A program made the position numbers and the translations under genes. A DNA stretch of 64,000 nucleotides from Lytechinus variegatus (Eukaryota; Echinodermata; Echinoidea; Temnopleuroida; Toxopneustidae). The stretch is taken from contig NC_054741.1 in the NCBI RefSeq assembly GCF_018143015.1, forward strand, positions 63,152,697 to 63,216,696. The letters are read 5' to 3'. A model generated the notes under the pieces. That model was given only the letters and a program-made list of their open reading frames with translations. It ran no database searches and was not told the DNA's origin. Below, piece after piece: positions 33,788 to 43,984 of the stretch; position 1 is the stretch's first letter, and the number at the start of each line of letters is the position of its first letter.

Positions 33788-36428
33788 CAGGGGCCGCGGA
33801 ACGGTTTTCAAAGTGGGGGCTGAGCCAAAAGTGTGGGGGGGGGGGGGCTGTTGCACCCACAAATGTAATAACGCCCACAAATGTAATAACGCCCACAAAT
33901 GTAATAACACTTTACCCACAAATGTAATAACGCCCACAAATGTAATAACACTTTACCCACAAATGTAATAATTTTTGATCGCCCACAAATGTAATAATGA
34001 CTTTACCCACAAATGTAATAAATTTGAAGGGATTTGTGGCGAATCCGTTCTAAACTAAAATCCTTTAGTAATGCGTTCATATAGCACAAAAGTGGAGTCT
34101 TTTTTCAGACCGGGTTAATAAAACATCAAAGTACAAGTCCAAAGTTTTTCTTCCAGTCCCAGATGTTTCAAAAATTATAATATAGATCCAAAGTCTTTTT
34201 TCCAGACCCGGTTGTTTAAAAAATATAATAAAAGTCCAAAGTCTTTTTTTCCAGACCCGGTTGTTTAAAAAAAATGTTATGTAAGTCCAAAGTCTTTTTT
34301 TCCAGACCGGGTTAATAAAACATCAAAGTACAAGTCCAAAGTCTTTCTTCCAGACCCGGTTGTTTCAAAAATTATAATATAGATCCAAAGTCTTTTTTCC
34401 AGACCCGGTTGTTTAAAAAATATAATAAAAGTCCAAAGTCTTTTTTTCCAGACCCGGTTGTTTAAAAAATTATAATATAAATCCAAAGTCTTTTTTCCAG
34501 ACCCGGTTGTTTAAAAAATTATAATATAAATCCATAGTCTTTTTTCCAGACCCGGTTGTTTCAAGAATTTTAATAAGTCCAAAGTCTTTTTCCTGACCCA
34601 GTTATTTCAAAATTTATAATATAAGTCCAAACTAAGATACGATAATGATATTCCTGTGGAAAAAAATGGGAATCGAGCTTAGTCTTTTCTCCAGACCCAG
34701 TTAATTAAAACTGGTGGAATTAATGTCTTTGTTGTTGTTTCAACTTATACGGTGGATATTGTGAATATATGCACTAAGAGTAAATTGAGAATCAAGCGTA
34801 GTCTTTTCTCCAGACCCAGTTACCTGATATTTAAACATTATGAATAGCAGTTTAAAAACAGTATAAAGACCCCATAATCTTATCAATGCTGGATATATAG
34901 CGTAATCTTTCAGCCCGACCATTTTTTTCTTTAAAAAAACGCTAATAGTAAGAATTAAAAAAATCAAAGTTTAAGACCAAACAAACCTTCAACCTAAGAA
35001 CCTGTTTTAAAAGAGGTTTAGAGTGTTGTCTTTATTCCAGACCTAAACAGTTACGAAAAAAAATCTTCTAACATAAGACCTTATATTTTTATTCTCTTGG
35101 AATAACACGAGTTTTTAAACGTACTCTTTCCTCCAGACCCGGCTATTTAAAAAAAAAGTAACTGAAAAAAGTTCGAATCTAAGACCAAATTTCCAAAGCC
35201 TTTTCACCCAGTAAAAATATGTCTTTTTTTAAATAATACTACTACCCCTACAAAACATTGTAATAACGCGTGGGTAAAGCAGACATCCTTTCTGCAGACT
35301 TGGTTACTATTTGAAACATAAAGTAGTTTTTACAAATATTCTAAAACGAATACCCAATAATCTAATTACTGTGGAACAACATGAAGACCGATTGTCGAAG
35401 ATCGACTTTCCTCCAGACACAGTTATTTTAGGAATAAAAAATCAATAAACTCAACCCCAAACAACGAATCTAAGAACCAACAATCTTCCAAATTAAGACC
35501 ATGCATGTAGAAAAGCACACGTTTAGAGCGTTGTCTTTATTCCAGACCCAGTGATTTAAAAATGATTTAAACAATCCTAAAAACAAAAGACTCATATTCT
35601 TATTCTTGTGGAATAACACGAGTATTATGCTTAGTCTTTCGTCTGGACCCGGTTATTTAAAAGATAAAGAAATATTGAAAAAAAAATGACAGCTGAGACC
35701 AATCTTCAAAATTAAACCCACTTAAAATGCTTGGGCTTAGAGTGTTGTCTTTACCCCTCACCGACGTATATTATAACTTTTGAAACGACCGGGTCTGAAA
35801 AAAAAAGACTTTGGACTTGCATTATAATTTTTGAATTAACCGGGTCTGGAAAAAAGACTTTGGACGTATATTATAATTTTGAAACAACCGGGTCTGGTAA
35901 AAAGACTTTGGATGTATATTATAATTTTGAAAAACCGGGTCTGGAAAAAGACTTGGACTTGTACTGTAATATTTCATTAACCGGGTCTGGAAAAAAGACT
36001 TTGAACTTTTGTGCTATATGAACGCATTACTATAGGATATTAGTTTAGAACGAATTCGCCAAAAATCACTTCAAATTTATTACATTTGTAGGTAAAGTCA
36101 TTATTACATTTGTGGGTAAAGTGCATTATTACATTTGTGGGTAAAGTGTTATTACATTTGTGGGCGTTATTACATTTGTGGGTAAAGTGTTATTACATTT
36201 GTGGGCGATCAAAAATTATTACATTTGTGGGTAAAGTGTTATTACATTTGTGGGCGTTATTACATTTGTGGGTAAAGTGTTATTACATTTGTGGGCGTTA
36301 TTACATTTGTGGGCGATTATTACATTTGTGGGTGTAACAGGGGCTGACCATGCTAAAAATCACAATTATATGGTCATTTTTACGTTTTTTGCTGAAGCCC
36401 CCCCCCCCCCCCGTTTCCGTGGCCCCTG
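33788..36428. mobile_element. hAT-like MITE split by foldback-like copy B
   Basis: The outer ends CAGGGGCCGCGGAACGG (left) and, as reverse complement of the right end, CAGGGGCCACGGAAACGG are hAT-type inverted repeats. Only about 60 bp of it lies left and about 90 bp right of the inserted copy B. The flanking octamers TGAGCCTG and TGAGGTTC match only in part. Confidence 0.7.
33849..36339. mobile_element. Foldback-like non-autonomous element, copy B
   Basis: Same family as 1874-3958 but in opposite orientation: ends TGTTGCACCC and GGGTGTAACA, terminal CCCACAAATGTAATAA clusters, and internal CCAGACCCGG motifs that switch orientation between about 35640 and 35790. It is longer than copy A (2.5 against 2.1 kb), mainly through extra GTCTTTTTTCCAGACCCGG units at 34140-34600. 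Left neighbour is a G run, right neighbour GGGG. Confidence 0.85.
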
Positions 36429-37301
36429 TGAGGTTCAGCTCTTTTTTATGTCCTACTGTACATTCAGTATCAACATCAGATAAGAGAATTGGCTGAAAAC
36501 AGAAAAAAAAGAAAAAAATGACTTACATAAAATCGTAAGTAATGTAATGAAGAAAATGATACAATTATGAAACGATTATATGAACTAAAAAAATAGTCCA
36601 GTCGATTTCAGAATGAAAATGCATGAAGATAAAGAACCAACAGCAATCCATGAACCTTCTTGTGTTATTGCATTACACACCATTAAAAATGTTACTGTTG
36701 ACACATTCACACCCTCACACACACACACATCCTAATTTGTTTGTAGTTAGCAAGGCAATTTCTCCAGTCTCGTAACCGGGCAGATGGGAGCAGGTTGCCC
36801 CCCCCCCCGGCGGATTTCACTGGGAGAAAAAAAAGGAGGAAGAGAAAAGGGAAAAGAAAAGAAACGGAAGAAAAAAGGGAGGGAAAGTGAAAGAAAAGGG
36901 GAATAGAGGAAGGGGAGAAAAGGGAAAGAAGAACATAAAACAGGGAAAACAAAATGAAATTTGGGAAAAGGAAAGAAAAACTCATGAGAAAAAATAAATC
37001 ATCGTGAAATACTACTAGGCTGACCATGTTTGGTAAAAAAGTCAAATAAATGACAAATTGAACATGAAAGAAAAAGAAAGAGGCAAAAAAAAGCGGAAAC
37101 GAAGGTTAAATGGAATGAGCCAAAAGCTAAATTTGAAAATGAAGAAAAGGGACAAGAAAAAAAAAACAGACTTAAAAACAAGACCGGTCTGCGGAGGATT
37201 AAAAACAAAGAACGGGAAGAAAAATGTATGCCATATAAGTGATATTATTGTGTATGAAGTCTATTATAAACTTCATCAATTTAATGCAGTAATGGTCGAA
37301 A
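36429..37301. other. Spacer with purine-rich tract
   Basis: GAAA/GGAA-rich stretch at about 36825-37180 gives Phe/Ser- or Lys-rich open frames on the two strands. I do not call any of them a gene. Confidence 0.55.
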
Positions 37302-37464
37302 CCAGGGCCTTGTAACACAAAGGCTAGCGATTAATCGCTAAATGAAATGGCCTATCAAGATCATCGTTGCATGCGCATTTTGCTCACTAGACTGATAGGA
37401 ACCAATCAGAATTAATCTTTCAAATTAGCGATTAATCGCTAATCTTTGTGTTACAGAGCCCTGG
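37302..37464. mobile_element. MITE, CCAGGGCC..TAACACAAAG family
   Basis: CCAGGGCCTTGTAACACAAA at the left is mirrored by TTTGTGTTACAGAGCCCTGG at the right, and AGCGATTAATCGCTA occurs in both arms. A relative lies at 62203-62339. Confidence 0.85.
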
Positions 37465-37611
37465 ACAAATAAAGTCCTAGGCTAAGGTCTAGACACATCC
37501 TCCTATATATGTAATATATCCTTACCTATTAAGTAAAGCCTTACGCAGGCAAGAGTTACCGTAAAAAGTTTCTTAATGTCTTCAATCTCAAAACCTACCA
37601 GGGACTTTGCC

Positions 37612-37695
37612 CCAGACCTCATGCAGCAGAGGCTGCATGAGGTCTGGACGTTACCCTTTGGAGGTTACAGATGGAGATCTGTAACCTCCAAAGGG
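37612..37695. repeat. Two adjacent perfect hairpins
   Basis: Hairpin 1 (37612-37647): CCAGACCTCATGCAGC, loop AGAG, GCTGCATGAGGTCTGG. Hairpin 2 (37654-37695): CCCTTTGGAGGTTACAGAT, loop GGAG, ATCTGTAACCTCCAAAGGG. Stems are 16 and 19 bp without mismatch. Confidence 0.9.
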
Positions 37696-38189
37696 CCCTA
37701 TAACGGGGCCCCTGTATGGACCTTCCTGCATTGAGCTTTATGTTGAACCACTGACGTATATGGGGTGCGGGGCTTGGTTCCACAGCCAAGGTTGGAAGAA
37801 AATAAAGATGACAAGGACAGGAAATTAATCGGGGAAAAATGAAATAATTATGATATATAATAAATAATTTTGATATATAATGTAAAAAAAACTATCGCAT
37901 AATTAGAATTTCATTTCAATTGGCCATTGGCAACAATTTCCCATATTTGCTATATGTGCCACCTCAAAATATTTGGTTTATTACGCCACTGCGTTGAAGT
38001 AATGTGTTGCGTTAATGGTATACCTGGGATTTTTTCTATAAGGTTTAAAATGGCTTTATATAAAGAGGTATAAAGGGGTCCGGCCCCGGATCCCACCCTC
38101 ATATCACTAGCACACAGATTGAAGGGTTCTACAACTAAGAACAGCGTTCTAGTCCAATTTGGACGCCCCACATTGGGGGAGTCTGCCGA
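37696..38189. other. Spacer, nothing recognised
   Basis: No gene or clear element end; a G run at about 38190 borders the next array. Confidence 0.45.
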
Positions 38190-38905
38190 GGGGGGGGGGT
38201 GCCCGACTACTTAAAGTGTCAGTTAAGTGTCATTTATGCACAAGTTAACTATTCAAAATATTTTCCTGTTGATTTCAGTTGGTTACCTTGCCACCTGATC
38301 TAGCTAAATTTGGGAGGGGGCGGGGTTTTGGGGGCGTCTGCCGGGGCGCCCCACCACTTAAAGTGTCAGTTAAGTGTCATTCATGTACAAGTGAACTATG
38401 CCGAACATTTTCCTGTTGGTTTCAGGTGGTTACCTTGCCAGCTGATCTAGCTAAATTTGGGAGGGGGCAGGGTTTTGGGGGCGTCTGCCGGGGGCACCCC
38501 ACCACTTAAAGTGTCAGTTAAGTGTCATTCATGTACAAGTGAACTATGCCGAACATTTTCCTGTTGGTTTCAAGTGGTTACCTTTCCAGCTGATCTAGCT
38601 CAATTTGGGGCCCCCAATTGGGGGCGTCTGCCGGGGGTGCCCCACCACTTAAAGTGTCAGTTAAGTGTCATTCATGTACAAGTGAACTATGCCGAATATT
38701 TTCCTGTTGGTTTCAGGTGGTTACCTTTCCAGCTGAGCTAGCTCATTTTTTGGCCCTCTTTTAAGGGCCCCCACGGCCACACCCACCACTTAGGACACGG
38801 CAGACGCCCCATTCATTGCATTGTGTGATATGGGGAATAGCTTCATTAACATGAAAATTGTCTACCTTTTCAGCTATGCTGACCCCTCCTGGCTCCCGTA
38901 GTAGA
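38190..38905 (+). repeat. Right arm: 145-bp tandem repeats, inverted relative to 30305-32020
   Basis: About four units with the same motifs in reverse complement (CCACCACTTAAAGTGTCAG, CCAGCTGATCTAGCT), closed on the outer side by the segment 38755-38905 that mirrors 30308-30460. Both arms therefore have unique sequence outside and tandem units inside. Confidence 0.9.
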
Positions 38906-39049
38906 GAGAGAGAGCGCTGGTCACTGTTTGCTTGAAATAATATTTTAGAGGATTTCGAACTATAAAACATGGATCATTATCATTACAATTATTGTTGTAA
39001 TTATCGTTAATATATATATATGTAATGCACCAGTTTGTTCTCATACAGA
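38906..39049. other. Short spacer
   Basis: AT-rich, nothing recognised. Confidence 0.4.
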
Positions 39050-40258
39050 TCAATTGTTTCTGGAACATAAAATCATGAAAATAAAAAAATTATATTTATT
39101 TCAATTAGGTCAATTCATGTATAGATACAAACATAATTCGTTGCCACGCATATTTGACTCTATGTTTCACCAAAACCAATCCCTCCATAACTATCCCACC
39201 AGGCAGTCAAATGAATATCACTTGTCCCTCCTCAGAACGCATCTAGCACAAAATACTTATTTATATACAGGTCCAAGATTTTGGAACTCCCTTAGCGATG
39301 AGATTAAAGATGCCCGTTTTTTACTGTCCTTAAAAACAAATTTAAATTTATGCTCCTTATTTCCTAATGAATTATATTCACTATTTAAACTAAAATTTTG
39401 TATCATATTTTTGCTAATCTATTATCTATATCTATACAGAACATAAAGCCTTATTATTATTTTTTATTTTATTTTTTTTCCAGTTAGACATAAAATTTGA
39501 AATATAAAAGTTATAGCTTGTCTATACATTATATTGTACCTTTTATATTGTATGCGTGTATGTCCGAGTGTGTGTGGGTGTGTGTATTGATGTGTATGTA
39601 CACTCTAAAAAATGAAGTGCTAATTTAGCTCTTAAAGAGCGTGTATAGTGACTGCACTTCGGAGTGCTGATTTGTCTAGTTCAAATTTGAACGAGAAAAA
39701 TCAGCACTCCGAAGTGCAGTCACTATACACTTCATTTTTTAGAGTGTATGTGTAGACATAATATTATATGCAGCAAATTAGCTTTGCATCCCTCTCCCTA
39801 TCTCTATTTTCTTTCTATATTCTAGGCAGTTGTTATCGTACTATTGTCCACCTCATGTCCCTGTGTTGTGTTGTTTCGTGTTATTTACTATTATTACTTG
39901 CCTTTTCGTTATCTTCATGTATTACTTTACGTATATTTCTATATTCCTTGTATCTATTTTTTGAGGGGTCCACATTATACAAGCTTTGCTTTTCAGTGGA
40001 CCCCTCCATTCTTCTTATGATATATTCTTCTTATGATATATAATTGCATTGATTCAGTTATATTTAATGATATTGATTATATTGATTTAACTTGACATGT
40101 ATGTTAATTTATATTCAAATTACTTTCAAATATGTATTTTTTTTCCAATATTGAATTTTGTTCATGCTATTGTTTATTTAAATAGAATCAATCTATCTTG
40201 TACTTATTTGTATCATTTTGAAGAATGAAAATAAATTTGAATTGAAAAATTGAATTGA
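39050..40258 (+). mobile_element. 5'-truncated CR1-like non-LTR retrotransposon
   Basis: The frame at 39054-39446 reads like the C-terminal end of CR1-type reverse transcriptases: LGQFMYRYKHNSLP, NYPTRQSNEYHL and YTGPRFWNSLSDEIK. A long 3'UTR follows with a stem-loop (GGGGTCCACATTATAC..CAGTGGACCCCTC, 39964-40006), and the element ends in AATAAATTTGAATTG repeats. The catalytic domain is absent. A MITE (39601-39746) has inserted in the 3'UTR. Confidence 0.8.
39601..39746. mobile_element. Palindromic MITE, CACTCTAAAAAATGAAG ends, TA duplication
   Basis: CACTCTAAAAAATGAAGTGC pairs with the right end CACTTCATTTTTTAGAGTG; the inner arms share ACTGCACTTCGGAGTGCTGA. TA flanks both ends (39599-39600 and 39747-39748), the duplication expected of Tc1/mariner-type elements. 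Confidence 0.85.
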
Positions 40259-40259
40259 A

Positions 40260-40289
40260 TAGTAGTAGTAGTAGTAGAAGAAGAAGAAA

Positions 40290-40356
<67 letters not shown>

Positions 40357-40605
40357 CGTAGTAGTCGTAGTAGTAGTAATAGTAGTAGTACACACTAAGG
40401 AATCAAGGTTTAAAATTGAACCCCGAATGGTTGATGCAAAATCAGCACCCTATGGGTTCAAAAATTGAACCCCTAGGGGTGCAGTTTTGAACCCGCAGGG
40501 TGCAAAAATGAACCCCAACCGCAGGGTTCAATTTTTGAACCCATAGGGTGCTGATTTTGCATCAACCTTTCAGGGTTCAATTTTGAACCTTTATTTCTTA
40601 GTGTA

Positions 40606-40651
<46 letters not shown>

Positions 40652-40655
40652 TTAT
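40260..40655. repeat. (TAG)n microsatellite interrupted by a MITE
   Basis: TAG triplets at 40260-40390 resume at 40605-40650; the interruption is the MITE described next. Tyr- or Thr-rich frames on the minus strand are artefacts. Confidence 0.95.
40391..40604. mobile_element. Palindromic MITE inside (TAG)n
   Basis: CACTAAGGAATCAAGG at the left pairs with CCTTTATTTCTTAGTG at the right; the arms continue with AAAATTGAACCC and GATGCAAAATCAGCACCC. TA lies at both ends, consistent with insertion at a TA of the TAG array. Confidence 0.85.
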
Positions 40656-41540
40656 ATCAATGTTTCTCTTAAAAATATTTTCAATCAACGGAGATCATGC
40701 TGAGATAACTTTACATACAATATTTATTGCATATTCGAGTAAATAACTAAACTATAGACTTCTCAGTTCTGCTACCACATGTATATAGTATGCATTATAA
40801 TTGAACATACAAGTCTTGTTTCAAAACAAATAAATTATCAAAACGGGAAAAGGAAACATCGGAAAAGCAGTTTAAGGAAGTTTGAACATCGGACGTGCAA
40901 AATTCCTTTGTTACTAAATGAATATCTCTAATGATATTATAAACCTTTATAGCAGAAGGGGAGTAAAACTTCACTCATTACTTATTTGCGATCTGCAATT
41001 AATAAGTCGAAACTGAATTGATGATGGGATTTCAGATAGCTAGTCCACGAGACGGCGCTGTGCTATTTCACCATGAACAGAATGCATGATTGAGTTACAC
41101 GCGATTAACATGGATTATTTTTGGTTTATGAAGATTTCCGTTTCCATGGTGCTATAATCTTGATGAAGGACAGGTAGTGGGACCAAATGGGTTAGGCAGT
41201 TGTCTCTTAATCGTTGCATTTAGACAAGTGGGCGTGTCAGTCTACACATTAGTAAGTACAGCTGATAGCTGAGAGTCATATTCATATTTGTTCTTAATTT
41301 CCATACGAACATTTTATTAAATGAATAAGGATGTTTGGCATTCAGTCTATCATTTTTTTGTCCCATTGTATTTGACATATATTCATTTTTCGTTAAAACA
41401 TAACGAGAAAATACAAGGTACTAATACATGTCGTAGTCAAGTGGGACCAAAGGGGATAGATATGGTGGTTAGGGCAAAATTAACTAGCAGCGAGCAAACA
41501 TTTTGACATTTTTATTAAAAAAAATCAAATTTTGGGATAA
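40656..41540. other. Spacer, nothing recognised
   Basis: AT-rich, no gene seen. Confidence 0.5.
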
Positions 41541-41557
41541 TTGTTATATATATATTG

Positions 41558-41740
41558 TAAAGAAATGGATGAAGAGAACAATGGTAGACGTAGCTTAAAT
41601 CAAGGTTCCCCAGAGCTATCTACCCTTTGGAAAAATTGGTTATGCCGAAAAATGTCTCTGCCGGGAATCGAACCCGGGCCCCCAGCTTTGAACGCCGGTG
41701 CCTTAACCACTAGACCACAGAGACGGGCTAGTGGCTAGGC
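41558..41740 (-). mobile_element. tRNA-headed repeat (SINE-like)
   Basis: On the minus strand the tRNA-like head (41724-41653) is followed by a unique body, GGCATAACCAATTTTTCC through CCATTGTTCTCTTCATCC. The body and tRNA 3' half recur at 41975-42111. That two copies share tRNA plus body suggests a small SINE family or a local duplication. Confidence 0.6.
41653..41724 (-). tRNA. tRNA-like gene, anticodon UCA, Glu-type body
   Basis: A 72-nt sequence folds as a perfect cloverleaf. Acceptor GTCTCTG pairs with CAGAGAC, D stem GTC with GGC, anticodon stem CCGGC with GCTGG (one G-T), T stem CCGGG with CCCGG, T loop TTCGATT. The anticodon loop GTTCAAA gives UCA. TGGTCTAGTGGTTAAGG and GGGTTCGATTCCCGG match tRNA-Glu. 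It is too short for a selenocysteine tRNA. A TTTTT terminator follows directly. It may be an opal-reading tRNA, but since a partial copy sits nearby it is more likely a SINE head or pseudogene. Confidence 0.5.
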
Positions 41741-41900
41741 CGACCGAGATCCGATTGACCGTCAGAAAGACAGATTTTCGACACTATACGAATTGCCTTT
41801 GTCGGGTGAAGGTAGGTTTTGAACAATGACAAGCCGTCATGCCTCAGCTGGATCAAAGCTATTGCTTCGATACAGTACACGTATGTGAGAAATTATACAA

Positions 41901-42153
41901 ATGTGTGAAGCTATACATGTACAACAGCTTTGGCAACTCTTTTATTTAAATATTGTAAAGAAATGGATGAAGAGAACAATGGTTCGATTCCCGGCAGAGA
42001 CATTTTTTCGGCATAACCAATTTTTCCAAAGGGTAGATAGCTCTGGGGAACCTTGATTTAAGCTACGTCTACCATTGTTCTCTTCATCCATTTCTTTACA
42101 ATATTTAAATAAAAGAGTTGCCAAAGCTGTTGTACATGTATAGCTTCACACAC
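41901..42153. repeat. Inverted repeat, 82-bp arms, with tRNA fragment in the spacer
   Basis: The left arm 41901-41982 (GAAGCTATACATGTACAACA and on) is mirrored almost perfectly at 42072-42153. The 89-bp spacer starts with the tRNA 3' end (TTCGATTCCCGGCAGAGACA) and continues with the repeat body in the forward direction. Confidence 0.9.
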
Positions 42154-42154
42154 A

Positions 42155-43984
42155 TATATATTCGCTTTTTCTTTCCTATTCTCTTTTTTCCCTTTTCAAT
42201 GATGATTTGTTTTTGTTTGGTTTATTTGGGAAAGCCCCCAGACCCCCCCCCCCCCCCCCTCTGTACGTACACCACAGCTTTTAAAGAAATCTCTCTTCTA
42301 ATTTTCACCGCTGCGACCTGCAGGAATAGCTGCTGTTTCTAAACCTGTTGGTAAACTGACGCAAGTGGCAGCAAACAGACACAATGAAACGGCGAGATTG
42401 AACTTGGTAAAAGAGAACTACAATATTTGTTCAAGGTAAATATTATTTCAACATTTCTATATCTTCCGTTTGGTAGTGATCACTTTTTATCATTACATTT
42501 CATGGATAACATTGGCGAAGGTCCAACAAATAGGAAAAGTGTTTTCAATTCATTTTCAAATTCATTTTAGAATTTTCATATTCATGATTAATGACACAAA
42601 TGGGAATATACTCTAAACATTATTCATGATTACTAACAGTGATATAAATAAGATATATTGAGAATGTATAATGATAAATCCATTGCCAAAATTCATTACG
42701 CCTAGCTTTGATGCATCTTAGCTCAGGAAATGCACAAGAGAGATGATTTAGAAATGAAAAATAGATCATACTAAGCCAAACTGCCAACTTATTCCACATT
42801 AGTCAACGGCTTGTTCTATTTTCATAAGTGGAAAGAGGAAACAAAGAGGTTTCATGAAGAGGGGCCCACACTACATATAATCGTGTTAGCAATCACACAT
42901 GTTTTTGATGCTTTTAACATCACGTTTCAAAATAATTTATGAATCATTTACCCCTCTTTCTATTTCTCATTTTGACCTGATTAGTTTATCCATCCCGAAT
43001 TAATTTAGCCATTTTCGCCCTCACTTTCTTCCTATCTCTCACCCTTCTCTCTTTCTAGAAAAGGAAATACATTTATTTTCACTATTCTATCTTAACCCAT
43101 TTGCGGTTTCCTTGTTATCTTTATTTTCTTGCGTTTCATTTCGCATTTCTTTGTTTCAATAAAAGCATTGAGAAATGATGCAACTACTTATGCCTATGAT
43201 TGGTTTGTGTGTAGGTGGGGGGGGGGGGGGTACGCTGCCATTACTTGGGGGCACCATGCTCATCCTTTCTCTGTCAAGTAGCTCCATGCTCATATAACAA
43301 AATTCCACTCATGGGGTAGGCCTAAGCAAGGAAGGTTATCAAAATCAAGGAAAGTTGTATATTTTTTCAACCCTACCTTCTTTTGGGCTATCGGCGCATT
43401 CTTTTTTCCTTCTCTCTGTGCTCTCTCTCTATCTCTCTCTCTCTCTATTTCTTGCTTCCCTTCTCTCTTTCCCTCTCCTAGACACCCCCATATGCACTGA
43501 TCCTAACCTGCTTCTTTTCACTTCAGTTTGTTCTTCCCTTAGCTCTGCATAAAATATCTGTATTGCTTGTTAATTCTCCTTTTGTAAGTCTCTTTCTTCC
43601 ACCCGAGTTTCCTGCATGCCCCATGATTCAACGACTACCAGTGCGGCGTCTTTCACATTCTTTTGTAACAAGCGAAATAATCATACAAATATAAAACGTA
43701 CACTTTTCTATGTTTTAAACTAGGTAACCTTTTAATGCCGATGTCGTGTAACGATCAATACCAAAATATACAAACATACATCATTTTCAAACATTAATTA
43801 TCCATATTGCGAATAAGAGTATCCAATCAGAATAATACTCTACTGCAATATCTTATAAAAACCAAAAATATAAACAATATTGTTAAATTGCACTCAAACG
43901 CAAGACAGTTGTCAATCAGGATCTTGCTATTCAAAGACGATTCATCCAAGGACCCAGGACTGATTGATGAAGGAATAAGTGTCT
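42155..43984. other. Spacer upstream of the second paralogue's stop
   Basis: C run at 42243-42260, G run at 43216-43230, CT-rich tract at 43410-43480. The part next to 43985 would carry the 3'UTR of the 46489-43985 gene. No canonical AATAAA noticed close to the stop. Confidence 0.5.

Noticed and set aside
36707-37315. Phe/Ser-rich and Lys-rich frames on opposite strands
   Set aside because: Purine-strand bias alone generates both; there is no splice or family support.
30305-38905. Large Polinton-type element suggested by long inverted ends
   Set aside because: No polymerase, integrase, ATPase or capsid-like frame is visible between the arms; only small elements and AT-rich DNA.
39054-39446. 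Host gene on the plus strand
   Set aside because: Sequence reads as the C-terminal end of a CR1-type reverse transcriptase and is followed by a typical 3'UTR.
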